The position numbers were made by a program, and so were the translations under genes. A DNA stretch of 6,127 bases from assembly GCA_023142805.1 (NCBI GenBank), contig JAGLIU010000018.1, forward strand, positions 1 to 6,127. Direction: 5' to 3'. Shown in pieces: positions 1-5,552 of the stretch; position 1 is the first letter of the stretch, and every line of letters starts with the position of its first letter. This DNA comes from Candidatus Omnitrophota bacterium. Its GTDB lineage: Bacteria; Omnitrophota; Gorgyraeia; Tantalellales; Tantalellaceae. The notes beneath the pieces were generated by a model. It was not told the DNA's origin. It saw only the letters and a program-made list of their open reading frames with translations, and did no database searches.

Positions 1-86
1 AGACATAGGAAAATTATAAAGTACTCCCTACGTCTTTGCGCTTTCTCCGTCATTATGAACAAACACAGTAAATGCGACAATCTTTT

Positions 87-1334
87 TCAACATACATTGT
101 TTAACGCGTAAAACCTTTTCTCCGCGTCAGGAAACGGCGAAATAACCCTTTCCAAAACACCATGCAAAAAAGAAATACATACCCCGTAATTAGTCAAGGG
201 AACACCCTGCGCTTTCGCCCTTTCGACCCTTGCCAGCATTTCCCTTCTGGTTATCATACAACCACCGCATTGTATAACAAGTTTATATTCTTCAAGTGTT
301 TCAGGAAAATCCCTCCCGGCGCAATCCTCAAATAATATATCCTTACCGGTATATTTTTTAAACCACCGGGGTATTTTTACCCTGCCGATATCATCTTCTA
401 TCGGGTGATGGCTACAGCTTTCAGCTATCAATACCTTATCTCCCGAACCAAGTTCTTTTATAACCGCTAAGGAATCCACCGCCGCGGACAGATCCCCTTT
501 TATTCTCGAGAAAAGCATAGAAAATGTCGTACACTTCACTCCCTCGGGAGTAGCGGCAACCATCTTATCTACAACCTGAGAATCGCATACAACCAGATCG
601 GGTTTCTGTTTCAGTTTCTTGAGCGCAAGCTCATATTCAGTCTCTTTTACACTAAGTGACATCTGCCCATTATCCAGAGTATCCCGTATGGTCTGAACTT
701 GAGGAAGTATTATCCTGCCCTTCGGAGCTTCCTTGTCTATCGGAACGATCAATACAGCGACTCCGCCCCGCGGCATAAGATCGCCTACAATTGAAGGCGG
801 ATTTAAAAAATCTAAAGGTAAAATCTCGATCATTCTTCTTTTAAAATCATGAATAGCAAAATTCTGATTCTGTTTATCCGTACAAGACGCTACAAGTACA
901 TTCCCTGAATATTGTTTTAACCTGTCGAGAAAATCATCGTCAGGACGATTGATATCCGATTTGTTAACCACAATAATGACCGGCGCGTTGTTTTTTTTCG
1001 ATTCGTTAATAATACGTTCTTCATACGCGGTCCATATTCCCGCTTCAATAACCAGTACAAATATATCAGACCGTTCAAATATATTTCCTGTCTTTTTAAG
1101 ACGTAATGAAGAAAGCTCCGAACGATCATCTAGCCCCGCGGTATCCAAAAAAAGAACCGGACCTATAGGAAGAAGCTCCATCGCTTTTTCTACAACATCA
1201 GTAGTCGTACCCGGTATCTCGGACGTAATGGAAACATCCTGATTAGTAATATAATTCAAAAAAGTAGACTTTCCTACATTTGTCCTGCCGAATATTCCTA
1301 TCTGTAAACGTATTGATTTTGGTGTTTTGAACAT
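87..1334 (-). CDS. hydF: [FeFe]-hydrogenase H-cluster maturation GTPase HydF
   Basis: HydF is the scaffold GTPase that receives the 2Fe subcluster built by the radical-SAM enzymes HydE and HydG and delivers it to apo-HydA. The 415 residues are full length for the family. The N-terminal Era/TrmE-like GTPase domain has the P-loop GRTNVGKS (16-23), switch residues PGTTTD (41-46), DTAG (64-67) and NKSD (124-127). The dimerisation region follows, with LMPRGGVAVLIVPID near residue 190. The C-terminal [4Fe-4S] domain carries C307 and H309 (ESCSHHP) and C356 and C359 (QCGGCM). The usual family motif is CxHx(46-53)HCxxC; here the second His is Q355, confirmed in the nucleotide sequence. The start at 1334 has AGGAGAGG immediately upstream. 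The gene is 63 bp downstream of the TM1266-family gene and closes the visible locus. hydE and hydG are absent from the window, so maturation genes are not all clustered here. Confidence 0.96.
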   Translation of the reverse strand: MFKTPKSIRLQIGIFGRTNVGKSTFLNYITNQDVSITSEIPGTTTDVVEKAMELLPIGPVLFLDTAGLDDRSELSSLRLKKTGNIFERSDIFVLVIEAGIWTAYEERIINESKKNNAPVIIVVNKSDINRPDDDFLDRLKQYSGNVLVASCTDKQNQNFAIHDFKRRMIEILPLDFLNPPSIVGDLMPRGGVAVLIVPIDKEAPKGRIILPQVQTIRDTLDNGQMSLSVKETEYELALKKLKQKPDLVVCDSQVVDKMVAATPEGVKCTTFSMLFSRIKGDLSAAVDSLAVIKELGSGDKVLIAESCSHHPIEDDIGRVKIPRWFKKYTGKDILFEDCAGRDFPETLEEYKLVIQCGGCMITRREMLARVERAKAQGVPLTNYGVCISFLHGVLERVISPFPDAEKRFYALNNVC

Positions 1335-1336
1335 AT

Positions 1337-1344
1337 CCTCTCCT
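1337..1344 (-). promoter_or_regulatory. Ribosome binding site of hydF
   Basis: AGGAGAGG on the minus strand ends two bases before the ATG at 1334; the AGGAG core is five bases away. It is a strong site and shows that hydF has its own translation initiation. Confidence 0.75.
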
Positions 1345-1362
1345 ACATTGTTTTATTTTCCT

Positions 1363-1395
1363 ATTCAAGAACCCGGCCCCCGCGAATACTTGAAT
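1363..1395. repeat. Inverted repeat ATTCAAG / CTTGAAT upstream of hydF
   Basis: A perfect 7-bp inverted repeat (1363-1369 and 1389-1395) with a 19-base GC-rich spacer lies in the 63-bp gap between the TM1266-family gene and hydF. No U-tract follows, so it is not a terminator. It may be a small mRNA hairpin or an operator, or it may be chance. Confidence 0.35.
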
Positions 1396-1397
1396 GG

Positions 1398-1646
1398 TTA
1401 CATTTTACTTAATGCCGACTTAATCGATACCCCCTGGATCTCCCCAAGTTTACCTGTCAAAGCCCCCATCTCATCAGTTGTGGCATTAACCACCAGAGTT
1501 ATTACACAACAACTCTTCTCTTTATACGGAACACCCATTCTCGCTACAACAATATCCTCCACTTCTGAAAGCACACGATTAACTTCATTCACGCTTTTCC
1601 CTCTCTCATCTATGATCACACCGATAAACCCTACTCTTTTCCCCAT
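1398..1646 (-). CDS. TM1266-family putative iron-only hydrogenase system regulator
   Basis: This 82-residue protein matches the small family named after Thermotoga maritima TM1266, which often sits next to [FeFe]-hydrogenase maturation genes and is annotated as an iron-only hydrogenase system regulator. It has an ACT/NikR-like ferredoxin-fold pattern: strand (KRVGFIGVII), helix (NEVNRVLSEV), strand with the family core ARMGVPYKEK (35-44), strand (CCVITLVVNA), and a helix leading to LGEIQGVSIKSALSK. No DNA-binding helix-turn-helix is evident, so the molecular role is unproven. The frame opens earlier at 1730, but that extension translates the terminator hairpin into a low-complexity peptide. 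The ATG at 1646 follows AAGGAG and AAGGA and fits the family length, so I start there. A Cys-Cys pair (46-47) sits in the strand after the core motif. The gene lies between hydA and hydF, 63 bp before hydF, and is probably co-transcribed with it. Confidence 0.9.
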   Translation of the reverse strand: MGKRVGFIGVIIDERGKSVNEVNRVLSEVEDIVVARMGVPYKEKSCCVITLVVNATTDEMGALTGKLGEIQGVSIKSALSKM

Positions 1647-1665
1647 TGATCCTTCCCTTCTCCTT
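1647..1665 (-). promoter_or_regulatory. Ribosome binding site setting the TM1266-family start
   Basis: The minus strand reads AAGGAGAAGGGAAGGATCA directly before the ATG at 1646. AAGGAG lies 13 bases and AAGGA 3 bases before the start. This supports the 82-codon start over the upstream in-frame ATG at 1730. Confidence 0.7.
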
Positions 1666-1714
1666 AAAAAAAACACCCCGGTTCCGCCATCATCTCCTGC
1701 GGCAGGACCGGGGT
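1666..1714 (-). terminator. Strong intrinsic terminator between hydA and the TM1266-family gene
   Basis: On the minus strand ACCCCGGT (1714-1707) pairs perfectly with ACCGGGGT (1682-1675). Inside it, CCGC (1702-1699) can pair with GCGG (1687-1684). One G follows, then eight T residues (1673-1666). It lies about 90 bases after the hydA stop and is a convincing rho-independent terminator for the hydrogenase structural genes. The plus-strand side ends in ATATTTTTT, so it could also stop transcription in the other direction. The minus-strand U-tract directly abuts the Shine-Dalgarno sequence of the next gene, leaving no room for a downstream promoter. It could therefore act as an attenuator that lowers expression of the TM1266-family gene and hydF. 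Confidence 0.85.
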
Positions 1715-1803
1715 ATATTTTTTCCGTCAAAATAACTTTCCCGACCTTAAAGCTCAGGGAACTCCCCTTACCGCAGGTACTACATGTTTATTGTAACTAC
1801 TAT

Positions 1804-3708
1804 TTATTTCTTCTCTTTCTTTACGTCTATCCACTTACCTCTTTTTGTGTATTTCGTATGAAGAAGTTCGTGGCTTTTATGCCCGCACGGACCGTCTGTA
1901 AAAAATTCCTCATAAATCGTCTTTATAACAGGATTGTCGTGCGACTTTCTGATCGTCAGACTCTCGTCCTCGGCATAGATAGCCCTGGCTCTTGCCTCTC
2001 TGATCGCGGGACTCGTTGGAATAGGTTGTCCTCCCCCTCCCAAACACCCGCCGGGACAGGCCATGATCTCTATAAAATGATACTTATCAAGCTCTCCGCT
2101 TTTAAGCATTTCCATTACCTTTTTCGCGTTAGCCGTCCCGTGCGCTATCATGACATTCAATGTAACTCCATCAAGAAACGCCCAATCGCCTTTCGCTCCT
2201 TTTATTGGGATCTCCGCTGTCCGTACCCCTTCCTCTCCCCTTACCGGCGTGACTTTAAGATTCTCAAAAGGAACAGGTTCGCCTGTAATTATTTCATACG
2301 CGGTCCTTAGAGCGGCTTCCATCACGCCCCCGGTCGACCCAAAAACCAGACCCGCACCCGATCCCATCCCTATAGGATCGTCAAATTCCGAATCCGGTAA
2401 ATTAGGCAGATCAATACCGCATTTTTTGATCATCCCCGCAAACTCACGAGTCGTAAGCCCATAATCAACGTCCTTGTATCCGGAATCTCTCATCTCGGGT
2501 CTTTCAAGCTCGAACTTCTTGGCGGTACACGGCATAAGTGCCACACTCACTATTTTAGACGGATCTATAGAATTTCTTGCGGCATACCAAGTCTTTATCA
2601 CGGCACCAAACATCTGCTGAGGACTCTTCGCTGTCGAAAGATGATCAAGTTTCTCCGGATAATAATATTCGATAAACTTTACCCATCCGGGAGAACATGA
2701 GGTGATCTGAGGAAGCCTTACACTCGCGTCCTTGTCTATCAACGCTTTCTTGAGCCTCAGAAGAAGCTCCGTACCTTCTTCCATTATCGTAAGATCGGCC
2801 GTAAAATTAGTATCAAACACCTTATCAAAACCCATCCATTTGGCCGCGTTATTAAGCTTTTTCGTAACACTCGTACCCGCGGGCAACCCGAATTCCTCTC
2901 CTATCGCGGCCCTGGGACTCGGCGCGGTCTGCAAAATAACATGCTTATCCGGATCGTCTATCGCGTCCCAAACCTCATTCGCGGGATCTTTGGCTTTCAA
3001 CGCTCCCGTAGGACACCGGTTAACACATTGTCCGCAATTAATACAAAGTACATCGTTCAGAGGAAGATCAAGATATGTTTCTATCTTCGTCTCTGATCCC
3101 CTGTTTACCGCCTCCAACACTCCGACTTCCTGCAGATCAATACATGTCCTCACGCATCTCCTGCAAAGAATACATTTATCCATGTCCCGTTCAACGGCGT
3201 AATTCGTTTGATCCTTTTCGTAACGCGGTTTATCAATATGTCCGAACTTGTAAATGGTCACTCCATATTCCGCGGCTAATGTCTGTAATTCACAGTTATT
3301 GTTCCTGGCGCAAGTATAACATTCCCCATAATGATTCTTAAGCAAAAGCTGCAATATATTCGTCCTCGCGCGCCTGACCCTATCAGTATATGTTTTCACT
3401 TTTATCGGCTCGGATATCGGATAAGAACATGACGCCTGTAAGTTCTTCTGTCCCTCAACATCCACAACACAAATCCTGCAAACCCCGGCAAGACACAGAT
3501 CCTCATGATGACAAAGCGTCGGTATCTTGATGTTTATTTTCTTCGCCGCGTCGAGAATAGTCGTCCCTTTAGGAACGGTTACCTCCACGTCATTTATAAC
3601 CACTTTTATCATAATTTCAGAAGCACCCGCTTCGGCTCCCTCTACCTCTTGGGATCTCTGACTTATAGGAGCCCTTGAAGTTTCTTCCGCGAAAGGTTTA
3701 TTGTCCAT
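1804..3708 (-). CDS. hydA: [FeFe]-hydrogenase catalytic subunit HydA (M3-type domain order)
   Basis: HydA catalyses 2H+ + 2e- <-> H2 at the H-cluster in the cytoplasm. The 634 residues show the classic M3 order. A 32-residue polar tail precedes a plant-type [2Fe-2S] domain (C66, C77, C80, C94). A His-ligated [4Fe-4S] site follows (H126, C130, C133, C139), then a 2[4Fe-4S] ferredoxin (C179, C182, C185, C189; C222, C225, C228, C232), then the H-domain. Its signatures are TSCSPGW (336-342), MPCTAKKFE (392-400) and MACPGGCLGGGGQP (549-562). The C-terminus holds the small-subunit-like segment GHKSHELLHTKY (609-620). In the first motif the classic TSCC is TSCS. No extra C-terminal [2Fe-2S] domain and no twin-arginine signal are present. 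The ATG at 3708 has AGGAG ten bases upstream and overlaps the hydB stop; M33 (3612), where homology begins, lacks a good ribosome binding site. No internal frameshift is seen. Confidence 0.97.
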   Translation of the reverse strand: MDNKPFAEETSRAPISQRSQEVEGAEAGASEIMIKVVINDVEVTVPKGTTILDAAKKINIKIPTLCHHEDLCLAGVCRICVVDVEGQKNLQASCSYPISEPIKVKTYTDRVRRARTNILQLLLKNHYGECYTCARNNNCELQTLAAEYGVTIYKFGHIDKPRYEKDQTNYAVERDMDKCILCRRCVRTCIDLQEVGVLEAVNRGSETKIETYLDLPLNDVLCINCGQCVNRCPTGALKAKDPANEVWDAIDDPDKHVILQTAPSPRAAIGEEFGLPAGTSVTKKLNNAAKWMGFDKVFDTNFTADLTIMEEGTELLLRLKKALIDKDASVRLPQITSCSPGWVKFIEYYYPEKLDHLSTAKSPQQMFGAVIKTWYAARNSIDPSKIVSVALMPCTAKKFELERPEMRDSGYKDVDYGLTTREFAGMIKKCGIDLPNLPDSEFDDPIGMGSGAGLVFGSTGGVMEAALRTAYEIITGEPVPFENLKVTPVRGEEGVRTAEIPIKGAKGDWAFLDGVTLNVMIAHGTANAKKVMEMLKSGELDKYHFIEIMACPGGCLGGGGQPIPTSPAIREARARAIYAEDESLTIRKSHDNPVIKTIYEEFFTDGPCGHKSHELLHTKYTKRGKWIDVKKEKK

Positions 3709-4906
3709 TGAACACCGTCTCCTTTTTTATTTTGGTAGAAAGCTTATATTCATCCTTAAATTTATCCAGCACCGATACAAACGCGTTAGGAGCCGACTGG
3801 CCCAGTCCGCATTTTGACGAACACTGGAGCGTTTCACAAAGTGAAAAAAGATCCTTAAGATATCTCTCATTACACTCTTCTTTTTTTATCAGTTCTAACC
3901 CCTCTATCAGTACCGGCACACCTTCACGGCACGGCGTACACTGACCGCAGGATTCTTCATTAAAAAATTCAAGAAAATTTTTGACCATATCCAACAGGTT
4001 CCTACCGCTATTGAGTATAATAAAAGAACCTCCCGTGGGCAGATCCTCGAACGATATCTCTCTGCCGAATTCGTCTTTCCCCACACAAACACCTGAAGCC
4101 CCTCCTACCTGCACGGCCTTAGTATCCTCCGCTCCGACCATCTTAAGCACTTCTTCAACCGTCATTCCGAAAGGCACTTCATACACTCCCGGCTTTACGC
4201 AATCACCCGAAACACTTAATATTTTGGTACCCGCCGACTTTTCTGTGCCGATAGCCTTGAACCAATCAGCTCCTTTAACCAAAATATGAGGAACGACCGA
4301 CATAGTTTCAACATTATTAACAACAGTAGGAAATCCCAAAAATCCGGTATTCACAGGAAACGGCGGCCTGTTCCTCGGCTCACCTCTCTGCCCTTCCATG
4401 GATTCTATAAGAGCCGTCTCTTCCCCGCAAATATAGGCCCCGGCTCCCATCTTTATCTCTATATCGAAATTAAATCCTTTTTTGCCAAGTATATCCTCAC
4501 CAAGAGCCTTGTTCTCCCTCATCTCACTGATAACTCTCTCAAGCTCCTTCTTCAACCCCTTATATTCGCCTCTCAAATAAACATACCCTCTATCGGCACC
4601 GATCACATACCCGGCGATAACCATGCCTTCCAGCATAAGTAAAGGATATTCCGACAACAGAACTCTGTCCTTGAAAGTTCCCGGCTCGCCTTCATCGGCG
4701 TTACATACAACATATTTATGTTCATCACTATCAGAAGCCGCAAAACCCCATTTCAATCCGGTAGGAAACCCCGCGCCGCCTCTTCCTTTCAGATTAGATG
4801 ACTTTATTACCTCTAACACCGCCTCTCCGCTCATCTCCAAAGCTTTCCTGAGTCCGGTTAAAGGCTTTATTTCGCTGAAAATCACAGGACCTTCTCTTTT
4901 CGACAT
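3698..4906 (-). CDS. hydB: NuoF-like FMN/NAD(H)-binding diaphorase subunit of [FeFe]-hydrogenase (HydB, compact form)
   Basis: This is the flavoprotein subunit that should oxidise NADH or reduce NAD+ and pass electrons through FMN to the FeS chain. At 402 residues it matches the NuoF core (51-kDa family). The FMN-binding glycine loop GRGGAGFPTGLKW is at 41-53, the conserved CNADEGEPGTFKDR at 68-81, and the NAD-site motif GAGAYICGEETAL at 154-166. The [4Fe-4S] ligands are C320, C323 and C326 (ESCGQCTPCREG) with C366 as fourth. The frame is open 28 codons further upstream (ATG at 4990), but that extension (MLSQRRRWCFCK...) resembles no domain and overlaps a hairpin. The ATG at 4906 has GGGAG nine bases upstream, so I start there. 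Unlike classical bifurcating HydB (about 600 residues), it has no N-terminal thioredoxin-like [2Fe-2S] domain and no C-terminal 2[4Fe-4S] ferredoxin domain. The 3' end overlaps hydA by 11 bp, implying translational coupling. Confidence 0.94.
   Translation of the reverse strand: MSKREGPVIFSEIKPLTGLRKALEMSGEAVLEVIKSSNLKGRGGAGFPTGLKWGFAASDSDEHKYVVCNADEGEPGTFKDRVLLSEYPLLMLEGMVIAGYVIGADRGYVYLRGEYKGLKKELERVISEMRENKALGEDILGKKGFNFDIEIKMGAGAYICGEETALIESMEGQRGEPRNRPPFPVNTGFLGFPTVVNNVETMSVVPHILVKGADWFKAIGTEKSAGTKILSVSGDCVKPGVYEVPFGMTVEEVLKMVGAEDTKAVQVGGASGVCVGKDEFGREISFEDLPTGGSFIILNSGRNLLDMVKNFLEFFNEESCGQCTPCREGVPVLIEGLELIKKEECNERYLKDLFSLCETLQCSSKCGLGQSAPNAFVSVLDKFKDEYKLSTKIKKETVFNGQ
3709..3724 (-). promoter_or_regulatory. 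Ribosome binding site of hydA
   Basis: AAGGAGA on the minus strand (3724-3718) leaves 10 bases between AGGAG and the ATG at 3708. It lies inside the 3' end of hydB and supports the long HydA start, including the 32-residue tail, over Met33. Confidence 0.75.
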
Positions 4907-4920
4907 AATATCTGTCTCCC
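4907..4920 (-). promoter_or_regulatory. Ribosome binding site setting the hydB start
   Basis: GGGAGA on the minus strand (4920-4915) lies nine bases (counted from GGGAG) before the ATG at 4906. It is the reason for choosing this start over the in-frame ATG at 4990. Confidence 0.75.
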
Positions 4921-4959
4921 TTATTTTATTGATCGTTAATAACCCACTACTGTCTTTGC

Positions 4960-5030
4960 AAAAACACCATCGCCGTCTTTGCGATAGCATGAAACGCTTA
5001 AAACAATCTCAAGAACAATGAACGTTTCAT
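4960..5030 (-). promoter_or_regulatory. Structured hydC-hydB intercistronic region
   Basis: This part of the 144-bp gap between hydC and hydB can form two hairpins in the minus-strand transcript. The first pairs ATGAAACG (5030-5023) with CGTTTCAT (4996-4989) around a 26-base loop. The second pairs ATGCTATCGC (4990-4981) with GCGATGGTGT (4973-4964), 10 pairs including three G-U-type wobbles, with the loop AAAGACG. A short U-run follows the second. The stems share two bases, so they are adjacent or slightly exclusive. It could be a weak terminator, a processing site or a stability element. The pairing is seen in the sequence; the function is inferred. Confidence 0.4.
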
Positions 5031-5050
5031 TTTGCGAAAGGATTTTATCA

Positions 5051-5527
5051 TTATTTCAATCTGTCCAAGATCTTATCAACATCTCCGATTTCCACCGGCC
5101 CTACCAGTTCGTCGTTCACAAGTACCGCGGGAGCTTTATCGCACATACCTATACAGCTTGTCTTCTCCAGCGTAAAATTCCCGTCATCGGTAGTCTCCCC
5201 GCATTTGATCCCGAGCTTTTTCTCAAAAACCTCTACTATCCCTTCACTTCCCTTCATCTCGCAAGGCATACAACTACTTACACGAATAACATTCCTGCCC
5301 TTTTTTTCAATGGTAAGAAAAGAATAAAACGTGACTACAGAATAAACTTCTACCGGATGTATCTTAAATTTATCGGCAGTCTTCTGCATATTCTCGTCCG
5401 AGATAAACCCTTCCTTTTCCTGGATCTCCTGAAGCTCTTCAAGCAAATACGACCTGATATCATCGCACACGACCACTTCTTTTCCGTCTTTTTTGACTAC
5501 CTTTTTCATTGAACAAAATTTTCCCAT
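5051..5527 (-). CDS. hydC: NuoE-like [2Fe-2S] subunit of NAD(H)-linked [FeFe]-hydrogenase (HydC)
   Basis: This 158-residue protein belongs to the 24-kDa (NuoE/HndA/HydC) family, the thioredoxin-fold [2Fe-2S] subunit that partners NuoF-type flavoproteins. The N-terminal helical part carries the family pattern HPVEVYSVVTFYSFL (57-71). Four candidate cluster cysteines follow: C86 and C89 in SSCMPCEMKG, then C125 and C129 in SCIGMCDKAP. The second pair has the normal C-x3-C spacing. The first is C-x2-C rather than the usual C-x4-C; by alignment S84 sits where the first cysteine normally is and C86 may replace it. Length is normal for the family. The start at 5527 follows a purine-rich AAAGGCGGGGAAA stretch; M7 is possible but has no Shine-Dalgarno sequence. 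The gene lies between rex and hydB and should be the diaphorase partner of HydB. Family assignment is firm; which cysteines bind the cluster is inferred. Confidence 0.92.
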   Translation of the reverse strand: MGKFCSMKKVVKKDGKEVVVCDDIRSYLLEELQEIQEKEGFISDENMQKTADKFKIHPVEVYSVVTFYSFLTIEKKGRNVIRVSSCMPCEMKGSEGIVEVFEKKLGIKCGETTDDGNFTLEKTSCIGMCDKAPAVLVNDELVGPVEIGDVDKILDRLK

Positions 5528-5552
5528 TTTCCCCGCCTTTTCTTAACGATCT

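Noticed and set aside
11..22. TATAAT on the minus strand downstream of hydF as a promoter for the next gene.
   Set aside because: No acceptable -35 element lies 16-18 bases upstream and the next gene is not in the window, so it cannot be supported.
28..93. A 21-codon minus-strand frame (ATG at 93, TAG at 28-30) overlapping the hydF stop by 7 bp.
   Set aside because: No Shine-Dalgarno sequence lies upstream, it is very short and matches nothing I recognise; an overlap of this kind arises easily by chance.
1675..1692. T-box-like string GGCGGAACC in the minus-strand leader of the TM1266-family gene.
   Set aside because: In a T-box leader this sequence is on the 5' side of the terminator; here it is part of the 3' arm, no stem I with a specifier loop is apparent, and the gene is unrelated to amino-acid metabolism.
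1327..2310. Long plus-strand open frame across the hydA 3' end and the TM1266-family region.
   Set aside because: Its translation is low in domain-like character and runs antisense through hydA, the terminator and the TM1266-family gene, all of which have clear family motifs on the minus strand.
4926..4942. Imperfect palindrome TTATTGATCGTTAATAA upstream of hydB as a possible Rex operator.
   Set aside because: The half-sites only partly match TTGTTAA/TTAACAA and the spacer is three rather than four bases, so it does not fit the Rex site geometry.
31..4983. Exact 10-mer CGTCTTTGCG at 31-40 and 4974-4983.
   Set aside because: Several 10-base repeats are expected by chance in a 6-kb window, so the distant pair means little.
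4907..4990. 28-codon upstream extension of hydB from the ATG at 4990.
   Set aside because: It encodes no NuoF-like residues, its ATG lies inside a hairpin stem, and the ATG at 4906 has a proper ribosome binding site.
4984..5012. Possible minus-strand promoter TTGAGA-N17-TGCTAT in the hydC-hydB gap.
   Set aside because: The -35 is good but the -10 matches only three of six consensus positions; one such match is expected by chance in a gap of this size.
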